Origin: a virus
Length of the DNA: 44,345 nucleotides
IMG/VR virus record: IMGVR_UViG_3300015360_000076
Location: 1-44,345 of that record
Strand: one strand, 5' to 3'
Part shown: positions 21,903 through 30,497 of the stretch, piece after piece
Numbering within the stretch: the first letter of the stretch is position 1
Layout: each line of letters begins with the position of its first letter
Program-made: the position numbers and the translations under genes
The notes under the pieces: generated by a model
The model's database searches: none
Told to the model about the DNA's origin: nothing
What the model saw: only the letters and a program-made list of their open reading frames with translations

Positions 21903-24187
21903 AAAACTACACCATCGTAACTTGCGCTGAAACTTTGGCCCAACTTTACGCTCACATAGAAGAATTCGACTACTTTGCGTTCGACACTGAAACAACTGGC
22001 TTAAACGTTCGCAAAGATAAAGTTATTGGCTTCTCCATTTGTGGAAAAATTGGAACAGCTTTCTACATGCCGCTTACGACTTGGGATAAAAGCTCCTCAC
22101 AGCTCGTTCCAATTTGGGGGCAAATGGACTTTGAGAATGTCCTTGAGAAGCTTGGCGAAAAAGAACTCTTGATGTGGAACGGATCTTACGATGTTCGCAT
22201 TGTAAAAAACAACTTCAATATTGACCTTACGAATTCCCTTTTGGCTGACGTTATGTTGATGAAACATACTGTAGATGAAGAAGGGGAGTTTGGACTTAAG
22301 AAAGTTGCAATTCAGCTACAAGAAGAATTAGGCCTCGATATGGAAACTGCTGCAAATGAAGAGCAGCTTCGCCTTAAAGAAAACGTTGCCGCTAACGGCG
22401 GATCAACTACAAAAACCAACTATGAAATGTATAAGGCTGATTTAAATGTAATGGGCGAGTACGCCTGTTCTGATGCAGATTTGACTTTGAGAATAGCGGA
22501 ATACTACAAGCAAAAAGTAGAGCAGGAAGGTCAGGAAGAATTCTTGTATGACATTGAGCCAATGCCGCTCCTGAAAGAAGTAACTATTACAATGGAAGAG
22601 AAGGGTATTAGGCTTGATTTGGCAAAAATAGAAGCTACGAAAGTTGCCCTGACACTTGATATGCAAGAGCTTGAAAAAAGCATCCTTAGCCAATTAAACG
22701 CTATTCCAGAGGTATCTACCTGGATAAAGCGCAAGTCACTGGAAGAATTTCCCCCCAAGAACAAAGGCAGTTTTGCACAAGCTGTTTGCAAACATTACAA
22801 CTTTGACTTGCCAAAAACTCCGGCTGGTAAGTTTTCAATTACTGCGAAAACTATTCAAACGCTTAGGCCTTGCCGAGGTAGTGCTTTTCTTTTGGGCAAT
22901 GAGGATTTACTTCCCGAAATTGCGGAGAAGATTTCTTGGGATTTGTTTGTCAAAAGCGGGCAAAGTGAAATCAACATAAACTCAAAGCAACAATTGGGGC
23001 AAATCGTATTCGATTGCTTGGGAATTAAGCCTCTTACAAAAACAGAGAAAGGCGCTCCACAGTTTAATGACGACTTAATTCAGCACTTAGTTGAAGTTAG
23101 GCATATTACTTGGGCCAGAGACTTAAGCAACTATAACAAGCTTGTTAAAATTAGTGGAACATACATTGATCGATTTCTTGATGAACAAGAGAGTGGTCGA
23201 TTTTATCCAAGCTTCAATCAGCACAGGACAATTAGCGGAAGATATGGCTCAAATTTACAGCAGCTTCCTCGGCCTAAAGAAGAAGGCGAGCTTGATGAAA
23301 TTGTTCTAAAGTACATTAATGTCATTAGAGAATTCTTCATTACTGACGAAGGAAGAGCTTTTGTAGATGTAGACTATGAATCACTAGAACCACATGTTTT
23401 TTCGCATGTTTCAAATGATGATGGGCTAAGAGATATTTTTCGCAATGGACATGACTTCTATTCAACTATTGCCATTAAAACCGAAAAGCTAATTGGAGTT
23501 TCTGCCGATAAGAAAGCTGAAAACTACTTAGGCAAAATCAACAAGCCAAAGAGGCAATCGGCAAAAGGGTACTCACTCGGCGTACCCTATGGAATGAAAG
23601 CGTTTGCGCTTGGTAAGACATTAGGAATATCAACTCAAGAAGCTGAGAAGCTTATCGAAGGGTATTTAAGTGGGTTTCCTGAACTTAGGGCGTGGATGGA
23701 TCGCTCCGAAGAGCAAGCTCAACAATATGGTTTCGTAAAATCCGAAACTGGACGTGTAAGACATTTGCCTAAAGTAAAAGCTCTTTACAATAAGCATGGC
23801 GACGAGCTCTTAGAATTCATGTATCGGAAGAAGCTCACGTCCCAACTTTCTTCAAAGATGGGCTACCTCCAGGCTAAAGAGCAAGTCCAAAATTGGTACA
23901 TGGACTATAAGAATGGCCTTAATAACGCAAAGAATTTTCAAATTCAATCCCTTGCTGCCAGCATTGTTAACCTTGCTGCAATTGCGATTAATAGGAAGTT
24001 CAAAGAACTTAAGATTGATGCTTGGGTTGCTCTTAATATTCACGATCAGCTTGTTGTAGATGTTCCGCAAGATAGGGCTAAGGAATGTGCTGCAATTGTT
24101 CAAGACATTATGGAAAACAATTACAAAATATCAATCCCACTAAAAGCTCCAGCAGCTATTGGCTATAATTTAAAGGATGCACATTAA
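21899..24187 (+). CDS. Family A DNA polymerase
   Basis: 762 aa, TTG start in a TTGA overlap. 3'-5' exonuclease motif FDTETTG (Asp29, Glu31). Polymerase motif A VDVDYESLEPHV (Asp492), motif B RQSAKGYSLGVPYG (Arg552, Lys556), motif C IHDQLVVDV (Asp716). The usual HDE of motif C reads HDQ, replacing the Glu next to the catalytic Asp; A and B are intact, so the enzyme is probably active. No 5' nuclease domain. Main replicative polymerase of the phage by context. Confidence 0.93.
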   Translation: MKNYTIVTCAETLAQLYAHIEEFDYFAFDTETTGLNVRKDKVIGFSICGKIGTAFYMPLTTWDKSSSQLVPIWGQMDFENVLEKLGEKELLMWNGSYDVRIVKNNFNIDLTNSLLADVMLMKHTVDEEGEFGLKKVAIQLQEELGLDMETAANEEQLRLKENVAANGGSTTKTNYEMYKADLNVMGEYACSDADLTLRIAEYYKQKVEQEGQEEFLYDIEPMPLLKEVTITMEEKGIRLDLAKIEATKVALTLDMQELEKSILSQLNAIPEVSTWIKRKSLEEFPPKNKGSFAQAVCKHYNFDLPKTPAGKFSITAKTIQTLRPCRGSAFLLGNEDLLPEIAEKISWDLFVKSGQSEININSKQQLGQIVFDCLGIKPLTKTEKGAPQFNDDLIQHLVEVRHITWARDLSNYNKLVKISGTYIDRFLDEQESGRFYPSFNQHRTISGRYGSNLQQLPRPKEEGELDEIVLKYINVIREFFITDEGRAFVDVDYESLEPHVFSHVSNDDGLRDIFRNGHDFYSTIAIKTEKLIGVSADKKAENYLGKINKPKRQSAKGYSLGVPYGMKAFALGKTLGISTQEAEKLIEGYLSGFPELRAWMDRSEEQAQQYGFVKSETGRVRHLPKVKALYNKHGDELLEFMYRKKLTSQLSSKMGYLQAKEQVQNWYMDYKNGLNNAKNFQIQSLAASIVNLAAIAINRKFKELKIDAWVALNIHDQLVVDVPQDRAKECAAIVQDIMENNYKISIPLKAPAAIGYNLKDAH

Positions 24188-24621
24188 TGAGTAAGTTTAA
24201 GTCCTATAAATATAGAGCTGATAAAAAAGGGATATTATTTGATATACCAGAGTTAGTTTTTAATCACTTAACTAAGCAAGAGTGTTATTACTGTAAAACA
24301 ACTGAAGGAGATAGAGGAGTTGATAGGATAAATAACAAATTAGGATACGAAAGCGGTAATTGTGTTTCGTCATGCTGGAATTGCAATAGAGCAAAATCTG
24401 ATATGGATGCCGGTGATTTTGTAGAGTACTTAAAGAGGTTCAATAAAGAGCTAACTATCAGACACAATCCATCTACCGTACATTGGGACGAAGGCTTTGT
24501 AGAAGTAAGAGCGGACATTTGGGACAGAGATGTACCTAGCGATAACATCCTTGCTTTTATGAAAGAAATAACAAAAAAGAAAAATTCTTATTTAGCTTCG
24601 AAGGCATTGGTAAAAAAATGA
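24187..24621 (+). CDS. HNH endonuclease (homing type)
   Basis: 144 aa, TAATG overlap with the polymerase. Zinc and HNH elements: ECYYCKT, GVDRINNKLGYESGNCVSSC and WNCNRAKSDMDAGDFVEYLK. This is the typical free-standing HNH layout (C-x2-C ... DRI ... N ... C-x2-C-N-x-x-K). Codon use looks more AT-rich than in the neighbours. A mobile endonuclease located next to the polymerase gene, a common homing target. ATGA-coupled to a tagged gene. Confidence 0.82.
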   Translation: MSKFKSYKYRADKKGILFDIPELVFNHLTKQECYYCKTTEGDRGVDRINNKLGYESGNCVSSCWNCNRAKSDMDAGDFVEYLKRFNKELTIRHNPSTVHWDEGFVEVRADIWDRDVPSDNILAFMKEITKKKNSYLASKALVKK

Positions 24622-24875
24622 GCAAGTTCATGGAAGGCGATAAAGTTTACTTTAACACTGGAACCTCTTATGGAAGTAAGGTGATAAAAGGCTTAGGCAC
24701 AATACGGAACGTTAGAACTGTGTCCACTGGGGGCTATTACGTTACAGTTAACTCCTTTATACAAGCACCAAAAAACTTCGGTAATATGGATGAAGTAATA
24801 GTATCAGAAAAAGAAGGCGGAGTTATCGAACACGAAGCTATCTACAACTCCCCTCTTTATCAGGCGCTGTTGTGA
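24618..24875 (+). CDS. SH3-like small protein with SPLYQALL tail
   Basis: 85 aa, the longest SH3-like member. SKFMEGDKVYFNTG, with a Gly/Tyr-rich barrel and an insert near VSEKEGG; ends AIYNSPLYQALL. Its TTG-TGA end forms the GTGA start of the next paralogue. Confidence 0.74.
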   Translation: MSKFMEGDKVYFNTGTSYGSKVIKGLGTIRNVRTVSTGGYYVTVNSFIQAPKNFGNMDEVIVSEKEGGVIEHEAIYNSPLYQALL

Positions 24876-25102
24876 GTAAGTTTAAAGTAGGCGATAAAGT
24901 TATCAGAGTTGGGCCGAGTACTTATTACACGTACTACCCTAACGTTATTAAAGGGATGATCTATATAGTTTACCAAATAGCACCTGAGGCATATAGTATA
25001 GTTATCGGTGATGAATCTAATGGCGAGAATTATACCTTCAACGCCTGTTACTTCATTCTCGAAGACGTTTATAACTCCCCCCTCTACCAAGCTCTGCTTT
25101 AG
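24872..25102 (+). CDS. SH3-like small protein with SPLYQALL tail
   Basis: 76 aa, GTG start. SKFKVGDKVIRVGP, then a Tyr-rich loop (STYYTYYP); ends DVYNSPLYQALL. Followed by a promoter region. Confidence 0.75.
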   Translation: MSKFKVGDKVIRVGPSTYYTYYPNVIKGMIYIVYQIAPEAYSIVIGDESNGENYTFNACYFILEDVYNSPLYQALL

Positions 25103-25111
25103 CAAGTTTTG

Positions 25112-25163
25112 CCTCCGCTCTTCCAAAACAGCAGCTTTAGCATTATACTAGCACAAGCGGAGG
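25112..25163 (+). promoter_or_regulatory. Promoter inside a long inverted repeat
   Basis: AGCATTATACTAGCAC (25139-25154) is the exact reverse complement of the element at 39071; TATACT is at 25144-25149. CCTCCGCT (25112-25119) is complementary to AGCGGAGG (25156-25163), which contains the ribosome site of the next gene. A readthrough transcript could pair and mask that site, while one started at this promoter would lack the left arm. Confidence 0.55.
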
Positions 25164-25169
25164 AAGAAT

Positions 25170-25394
25170 ATGTCCCAATTTAAAGTAGGCGATAGAGTTG
25201 TTGTCGTTAGATACGATGGCCGAGATGACCATCTTTATAACGGGCTATTAGCCACTGTTACTGAGGTTGGTGAAGATCACAGAAAGTGGTCGGTAAAAGC
25301 AATGTCTGAGAACTCTGAGGAATTCGAGTATGAAGCAGAAGAACTGGAACTAGAAGCTGTTTACAATTCGCCCCTTTATCAGGCGCTACTGTGA
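25170..25394 (+). CDS. SH3-like small protein with SPLYQALL tail
   Basis: 74 aa with ggagg upstream. SQFKVGDRVVVVRYDG; acidic middle (SENSEEFEYEAEELELE); ends AVYNSPLYQALL. The start codon overlaps a GTCCCAATTTA motif. GTGA overlap follows at the stop, but the next gene uses an ATGA-like position four bases earlier in the same junction. Confidence 0.73.
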   Translation: MSQFKVGDRVVVVRYDGRDDHLYNGLLATVTEVGEDHRKWSVKAMSENSEEFEYEAEELELEAVYNSPLYQALL

Positions 25395-25600
25395 ATAAGT
25401 TCAAAGTAGGCGATAGAGTGGTTAGAACAGGCGTATCTAACGGTAGACACTACTTAGGTAATATAGGCGTAGTTTTTGAGGTAATAAAAAATGGCCGCGT
25501 ATTAGTACAGTGGGAAACCAACACAGTTACTGGCAATTCTTCTGAAAATCTTGAACATGAAGCTATTTACAATTCGCCGCTATACAAAGCGTTAGCATAA
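25391..25600 (+). CDS. SH3-like small protein with SPLYKALA tail
   Basis: 69 aa, GTG start (GTGA overlap with the stop at 25394). NKFKVGDRVVRTG; a compact barrel; ends AIYNSPLYKALA. Confidence 0.75.
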   Translation: MNKFKVGDRVVRTGVSNGRHYLGNIGVVFEVIKNGRVLVQWETNTVTGNSSENLEHEAIYNSPLYKALA

Positions 25601-25606
25601 GGAAGT

Positions 25607-26086
25607 ATGAGCATAAGAAGAAAACCAGAGTTTGATCGTTTCCATTCAGGCCTATCAAGAAGAGTTACTGGATGGCTTGATGATCCGGATTATACCTCAC
25701 AAGACCTTACTAATATCGTTAGGTCTGAATTATCTAGAACTTGGAAGTATTTGATGGATAGGATTAACACACAAGAAAAAGAACTAGCCGAGAAAGATGC
25801 GAAGGTACTCCAGTTGACTGAGATTATTAAAGACATGAAAGAGTTACCAATCGCTCAAGACAACATTGATCTAGAAAAGAGAATGAAACAGCTTGAGGAA
25901 AAACTGAAAGCGGCGGTTGAGAGTATCGAAGACCTGGTTATGGAAAGTGAACACCTTACTGGTTGTAAGTATGATTCTTATGGGCACGAATGGCCATGTA
26001 ACTGCATGGATAGAAATTACTTTAACCGTGACGATTGCATGGATAGGTTAAAAGAAGTACTCGCCAAAATTCGAGGTGAAAAGTGA
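25607..26086 (+). CDS. Coiled-coil protein with Cys cluster
   Basis: 159 aa. Residues about 50-115 form a long coiled coil (EKELAEKDAKVLQLTEIIKD). After it comes a Cys/His segment, GCKYDSYGHEWPCNCMD, that may bind metal. N-terminus basic (MSIRRKPEFDRFHSG). Ribosome site aaggaag. Function unknown. Confidence 0.7.
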   Translation: MSIRRKPEFDRFHSGLSRRVTGWLDDPDYTSQDLTNIVRSELSRTWKYLMDRINTQEKELAEKDAKVLQLTEIIKDMKELPIAQDNIDLEKRMKQLEEKLKAAVESIEDLVMESEHLTGCKYDSYGHEWPCNCMDRNYFNRDDCMDRLKEVLAKIRGEK

Positions 26087-26136
26087 GTTTATATACTGAC
26101 ATTCAAGCGTGGTATTGTAAAAAAGGAAAAACATGA
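26083..26136 (+). CDS. Possible 17-aa coupled peptide
   Basis: GTG start in a GTGA overlap and a TGA in an ATGA overlap with the next gene; product MSLYTDIQAWYCKKGKT. It fills the gap between two genes exactly, which suggests a real translated link. Confidence 0.35.
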   Translation: MSLYTDIQAWYCKKGKT

Positions 26137-26366
26137 AAGAAACATTCGCAAAAATTGGAACATTCCTTGCCGCAATTTCTGGCATTGCATTTATCTTCTA
26201 TCTCTACCGCATTTTCAAAGACGTACCACTTTCTGATGACACATTCCCTCTTTCTGCCGAAAAAATTGAAGCGGAAAAAGCCGTTTCTGCCGCGAAAGAA
26301 GAGCTGAAGGAAGTTGATGCGAAAGTATTTTCGGACAAAGAAATCGAAGACAGGTTCAACAAATGA
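26133..26366 (+). CDS. Membrane-anchored coiled-coil protein
   Basis: 77 aa. Hydrophobic helix IGTFLAAISGIAFIFYLYRI (about 8-27), then an Ala/Glu/Lys coiled coil to the C-terminus. Layout resembles small spanin- or holin-accessory proteins, but there is no specific evidence. ATGA-coupled to the next tagged gene. Confidence 0.65.
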   Translation: MKETFAKIGTFLAAISGIAFIFYLYRIFKDVPLSDDTFPLSAEKIEAEKAVSAAKEELKEVDAKVFSDKEIEDRFNK

Positions 26367-26572
26367 ATGTGCTTTTTCAGATTACTTATGTTGAACGTTT
26401 CGGAACAACTAGAATTGGGCCGGTGAGTGTAATTGCAATTTCCTCTGGAAGCTATATTAATAACCCTCAGAACATCGTTCCACATTTTGTATTTATGGCT
26501 GGGTTAAATTTCGGAAGCATTCCCTGCTCACTTGCTGAGCTTTACACTCCGCTAACGGAGGCTTTGAAATGA
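26363..26572 (+). CDS. Tagged small protein (YTPLTEALK tail)
   Basis: 69 aa. Hydrophobic beta-rich body (VSVIAISSGSYINNPQ) not resembling the SH3-like set; ends AELYTPLTEALK. Coupled upstream and downstream by ATGA. Confidence 0.68.
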   Translation: MNVLFQITYVERFGTTRIGPVSVIAISSGSYINNPQNIVPHFVFMAGLNFGSIPCSLAELYTPLTEALK

Positions 26573-26805
26573 GCCGCTTTAAGATTGGCGATAAAGTTAC
26601 TGTAACTAATCATAACGTTCATCCAAGAAGCAGAAAGGACACTCTCTCTATTGGCGACAGCTTTGTAATTGGCAGCTTCAATGAATGTACTCCTAGCTTA
26701 AAGTATAAGTATGTTTACTTTCCAGAAATGGGCAATGGCTTTTTCGACACTGAGATAGAGCTTGAAGCAGTTTACAGTTCTCCGCTTTATCAGGCGCTGT
26801 TGTGA
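26569..26805 (+). CDS. SH3-like small protein with SPLYQALL tail
   Basis: 78 aa. SRFKIGDKVTVTNHNVHPRS; ends AVYSSPLYQALL. Its TTG-TGA end gives the GTGA start of a membrane peptide. Confidence 0.75.
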   Translation: MSRFKIGDKVTVTNHNVHPRSRKDTLSIGDSFVIGSFNECTPSLKYKYVYFPEMGNGFFDTEIELEAVYSSPLYQALL

Positions 26806-26891
26806 CCTTAGAACCGCTATCGTTTGCATCTGGCTTTTGCGTTGGCATTTTTATAACGCTGCTGTTTTTAATTTGGGAGCTTTATGAGTAA
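26802..26891 (+). CDS. 29-aa membrane peptide
   Basis: GTG start overlapping the previous stop. One hydrophobic helix (FASGFCVGIFITLLFLIW) with acidic ends. It overlaps the next gene by 8 bases and carries that gene's gggagc ribosome site. Confidence 0.48.
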   Translation: MTLEPLSFASGFCVGIFITLLFLIWELYE

Positions 26892-27114
26892 GTTTAAGAA
26901 GGGCGATAGAGTTGTACTGATTGAGTTATGTGATAATACCCAGGAATGGGATAAAGTTTCATTAGGCTCTGTAGGTGTTGTTATTAAAGTAGATGATAGT
27001 CCTAAGTATCGAAACGAAGTAGTTTTTGAAAATGAAAATCAAGATGCACTTTGCGATCACAAGTTAGAATTCGAAAGCGTTTACAATTCCCCGCTTTACC
27101 AAGCTCTGCTTTAG
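26884..27114 (+). CDS. SH3-like small protein with SPLYQALL tail
   Basis: 76 aa. SKFKKGDRVVLIELCDN; Val-rich barrel (GSVGVVIKVDD); ends SVYNSPLYQALL. Last gene before the reductase promoter. Confidence 0.75.
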   Translation: MSKFKKGDRVVLIELCDNTQEWDKVSLGSVGVVIKVDDSPKYRNEVVFENENQDALCDHKLEFESVYNSPLYQALL

Positions 27115-27138
27115 CAAACATTTCCGCAGCAGAGACAT

Positions 27139-27160
27139 TATGCTAACACTGTGCTAAAAT
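27139..27160 (+). promoter_or_regulatory. Promoter element before the reductase
   Basis: TATGCTAACACTGTGCTAAAAT: two overlapping copies of the recurrent element in opposite orientation (TGCTAACAC and GTGCTAAAAT). TAAAAT at 27155-27160 is a possible -10; no good -35 is seen. CTGTCCCAGTTTTT follows in the leader. Confidence 0.45.
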
Positions 27161-27215
27161 AAACCCCTGTCCCAGTTTTTACATTCACTACATTACGAAA
27201 TTGCCAGGAGGGCGC

Positions 27216-30104
27216 TTGAACAAATCGGTTAAGATTCTATCAGAAATTACGGTCTTTGCAAAGTACGCTAAGTACGACAAAAAGAAACAACGTCGCGAAA
27301 CATGGGAAGAGATTTGCTATAGAAACATGGCTATGAACTTGAACAAGTACCCTCAGTTGTATCAGGAAATTCTAGACGTTTACCACAACTTCGTCATTCC
27401 GAAGAAAGTACTACCGAGTATGCGCTCAATGCAATTCGGCGGAAGACCAATTGAGCTTTCTCCAAACCGCGTATTCAATTGCTGCTTTCTGCCCGTTGAT
27501 CACTACAAAACATTCTCAGAAACTATGTTCCTACTTCTTGGCGGATCTGGCGTAGGCTATTCAGTTCAGAAAGCACACATCTCGAAATTGCCAGAGATCA
27601 ATAAGCCTACGAAGAAGCGTCGGTATGTTGTTGGCGATTCTATCGTTGGCTGGAGTGATGCTGTCAAAGCTTTGATGGAGGCTTATTTTCGCGGAAAGTC
27701 TCTTCCAGTATTTGATTTCTCCGATGTGCGGGCGAAAGGTGCTGAGCTAATAACAAGCGGAGGGAAAGCTCCAGGTCCGGAGCCATTGAAAACGTGTCTG
27801 TTTAAAATTCAGACGATATTGGATAGAAAAGAAAATGGGACAAAGCTATCTACTTTGGAAGTGAATGACATCGTATGCTTCATTGCTGATGCCGTACTCA
27901 CTGGGGGAATTCGAAGAGCTGCCTTGATTTGTCTTTTTGATTTAGACGATAACGATATGCTCACTTGCAAATTCGGTGAGTGGTACATTGAAAATCCACA
28001 GCGCGGAAGAGCTAACAACTCAGCAGTGGTTATGCGCCATAAAGTATCTGAGAATGACTTCATGGAGCTTTGGAAAAAGATTGAAGCTTCTGGTTCGGGC
28101 GAACCTGGAATTTACTTTAGTAACAATGCAGATTGGGGCACGAACCCATCATTGAGAGCCGGAACTCGTGTCTATACTACAGACGGTATTTTTCCTATTG
28201 AGGAACTACAAGATAAGGAGTTCTTTGTTAAGAATCTTAATGGCGAGGTTTCCCCTGCTAAATGCTGGCTTTCTGGCAAGAGTAAGCAACTTCATAAGAT
28301 AACTCTGACTGGGGGACATGAATACTATGCAACTCCAGAGCATGAGTGGGCAGTTCAAGATTCTTCTGGAAGCTTTACTAAAGTGAGGACTGATTTATTA
28401 AAAGCAGGGCAAAAGTTTCCTATTCTTAGAGAGAGTAAAATGTTCGATGGTACTTTGGGCAATTATAAAGATGGGTTCTTTATTGGATGGCAATTAGGAG
28501 ATGGAGGAACTCACTTAAGGAAAGATTCTGGATTAATACAACACAATCTTATTGTATCAGAGAAGGATAGCGAGTCGGGAATCAAGGAAACACTCCAGTC
28601 TTATATAAACGAACAACTAGGTTTGGATTGTAATTTCAGGGAGAGAAATGGGAATTTTGAAGTGAACACTTGCGCAAAGTCCTGGAACAATCTTCAAGAG
28701 TCATTTGGGTACTCCACTAAAGAAATGGGACTTCCTAGATCGGTGTGGGTAGGTGGAACTGAAGAGTTTAGAAAAGGCATTATTGATGGGGTGTTTAGTT
28801 CTGATGGGCATATTGAAAAAAATAAAAAAAGAATATCGTTTTGTAGCAAGCACGAGAAGTTCGCAAAAGATGTTTCTGATTTATTAGGGTTTTATGGGAT
28901 TAAGAATGCCGTATCTAGCTCAACTTCCGAAGAGGGGTTTACTAGATTCAATGTTAGGATTACCGAAAATCGCTCTATCCTCCAGTTTAAAAAATTATTT
29001 AAACTTAGTAACAAATACAAACAAGATACTTTAGACTCTTATCAATTCCCTTACGGAGTAAAAGAAGATAACACTGTAGTAATCACTAGTGTAGAGTTGT
29101 CTGATATACGAGAGGATGTCTGGGATATTTCAGTTAAGGACGCGACTCACTGTTTTCAAATTGCCCAGTGTATAACTGGGAATTGCTGCGAAATTGCTCT
29201 TCGGCCCAATCAATTCTGTAACCTTACTGAGATAAATGCTTCAGACATTATCGACCAAGCTGACTTAGAAGCTAGATCTAGAGCTGCTGCATTCCTCGGA
29301 ACGCTGCAAGCGGGCTACACTGACTTCCACTACCTCAGAGACATTTGGAAGAAGCAGACGGAAAAAGATGCTCTCATTGGCGTTGGCATGACTGGTATTG
29401 CGTCTGGAGCAGTTCTTGCTTTGGACTTAACTAAAGCTGCGGAAGCTGTGAAGGAAGAGAATGAGAGAATTGCTAATATCATCGGCATTAATGTTGCTGC
29501 TAGGACAACTTGTGTTAAGCCTTCTGGTACTACTAGCCTTGTTGTCGGAAGTTCTTCTGGTATTCACGCTTGGCATTCGGAATACTATATTCGGAACATT
29601 CGTTTTGGCAAAAATGAAGCAATCTATAAGTACCTTACGGAAAATCATCCAGAATTGGTACAAGATGAATACTTCAAACCGGAATCGCAAGCCGTAGTTG
29701 GCATTCCTGTCAAAGCTCCAGAAGGTTCCATTTTTCGCACAGAAAGCGCAATAGACTTATTGGAACGAGTTAAGAAGTTCTCAAGCGAATGGATTAAACC
29801 AGGGCATAGAAAAGGCGACAACACTCACAACGTTTCAGCGACAGTGACGATTAAGCCTGAAGAGTGGGAAAGCGTCGGTAAATGGATGTGGGAGAACAGA
29901 AGCGTCTACAATGGCCTAGCTGTGCTTCCGTTCTCGGACCATAGTTACATCCAAGCTCCCTTTCAAGACTGTACTAAAGCTGAATATGAAGCTCTGTATG
30001 CCGTTCTCACAAGCGTTGACCTAACGAAGATACAAGAGCTTTCAGACACTACTGACTTAAAAAACGAAGCGGCTTGTTCTGGGCCAAATGGATGTGAAGT
30101 GTGA
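27216..30104 (+). CDS. nrdJ: Class II (B12-dependent) ribonucleotide reductase with intein
   Basis: 962 aa from TTG 27216 (aggaggg upstream); about 617 aa after removal of the 345-aa intein. Reduces ribonucleotides to deoxyribonucleotides for phage DNA synthesis. Seen: FNCCFLP near the N-terminus; after splicing TNPCCEIALRPNQFCNLTEI, where the NPC Cys matches the thiyl-radical Cys; KPSGTTS; and a C-terminal CSGPNGC redox pair. No small radical subunit gene is present, and the motif spacing favours the adenosylcobalamin-dependent class. Shorter than typical monomeric class II enzymes (about 740 aa). The next gene overlaps by GTGA. Confidence 0.88.
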   Translation: MNKSVKILSEITVFAKYAKYDKKKQRRETWEEICYRNMAMNLNKYPQLYQEILDVYHNFVIPKKVLPSMRSMQFGGRPIELSPNRVFNCCFLPVDHYKTFSETMFLLLGGSGVGYSVQKAHISKLPEINKPTKKRRYVVGDSIVGWSDAVKALMEAYFRGKSLPVFDFSDVRAKGAELITSGGKAPGPEPLKTCLFKIQTILDRKENGTKLSTLEVNDIVCFIADAVLTGGIRRAALICLFDLDDNDMLTCKFGEWYIENPQRGRANNSAVVMRHKVSENDFMELWKKIEASGSGEPGIYFSNNADWGTNPSLRAGTRVYTTDGIFPIEELQDKEFFVKNLNGEVSPAKCWLSGKSKQLHKITLTGGHEYYATPEHEWAVQDSSGSFTKVRTDLLKAGQKFPILRESKMFDGTLGNYKDGFFIGWQLGDGGTHLRKDSGLIQHNLIVSEKDSESGIKETLQSYINEQLGLDCNFRERNGNFEVNTCAKSWNNLQESFGYSTKEMGLPRSVWVGGTEEFRKGIIDGVFSSDGHIEKNKKRISFCSKHEKFAKDVSDLLGFYGIKNAVSSSTSEEGFTRFNVRITENRSILQFKKLFKLSNKYKQDTLDSYQFPYGVKEDNTVVITSVELSDIREDVWDISVKDATHCFQIAQCITGNCCEIALRPNQFCNLTEINASDIIDQADLEARSRAAAFLGTLQAGYTDFHYLRDIWKKQTEKDALIGVGMTGIASGAVLALDLTKAAEAVKEENERIANIIGINVAARTTCVKPSGTTSLVVGSSSGIHAWHSEYYIRNIRFGKNEAIYKYLTENHPELVQDEYFKPESQAVVGIPVKAPEGSIFRTESAIDLLERVKKFSSEWIKPGHRKGDNTHNVSATVTIKPEEWESVGKWMWENRSVYNGLAVLPFSDHSYIQAPFQDCTKAEYEALYAVLTSVDLTKIQELSDTTDLKNEAACSGPNGCEV
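28149..29183 (+). mobile_element. Intein with LAGLIDADG homing endonuclease in the reductase
   Basis: 345 codons. Starts with Ser at the splice junction (NP/SLRAGTRVYTTDG, block A) and has block B GHEYYATPEHEW. Two LAGLIDADG-like helices: GFFIGWQLGDGG and RKGIIDGVFSSDGHI. Block F is VWDISVKDATHCF and it ends ITGN before Cys+1. The terminal pair is Gly-Asn rather than the usual His-Asn. Removal restores TNPCCEI, an exact reductase motif. The insertion site is the residue before the catalytic Cys, which also serves as the +1 nucleophile. Confidence 0.92.
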
Positions 30105-30424
30105 AAAAGCTAGTTCGAATGTCGGAAGATGCTTCTAGTTATATGGGAGAGGATGAAATTCTCTCAGATATTAAAAATCTAAAAACTAGAGGGGCAAGTA
30201 ATATTGTCTTGGAGTTTAGCGACCACATAGGAGCTTATGGCGGAATGGAGTGGTGCTTTGACATGATAGAAACTGACGAACAATATAGACGACGACTAGA
30301 AGCTGAAGAACATCAGCGAAAGGTACAAGCAGCCTTAACAAAAAATAAGCAGAAATCAATTCTCGCTAAGCGCGAAGAAGATAAAGCTCTATACGAAAAA
30401 CTCAAGAAGGAGTTTGGAGAGTAG
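30101..30424 (+). CDS. Unknown charged protein after the reductase
   Basis: 107 aa, GTG start in a GTGA overlap; ATG 30119 is an alternative. An N-terminal alpha/beta section (ILSDIKNLKTRGASNIVLEF) is followed by a long basic/acidic helix to the C-terminus. No family recognised. Possibly co-regulated with the reductase. Confidence 0.66.
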   Translation: MKKLVRMSEDASSYMGEDEILSDIKNLKTRGASNIVLEFSDHIGAYGGMEWCFDMIETDEQYRRRLEAEEHQRKVQAALTKNKQKSILAKREEDKALYEKLKKEFGE

Positions 30425-30447
30425 CTTCAGCAAACATTGCCGCAGCC

Positions 30448-30476
30448 TTGCAAAGCTCTGTGCAATGCACTACACT
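30448..30476 (+). promoter_or_regulatory. Sigma70-like promoter
   Basis: TTGCAA (30448-30453), 17-base spacer, TACACT (30471-30476), followed by AGCATAAG and the aaggaggg ribosome site. Upstream AGCAAACATTGCCGCAGC closely resembles AGCAAACATTTCCGCAGC at 27114. Confidence 0.65.
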
Positions 30477-30497
30477 AGCATAAGCCAAGGAGGGCGT

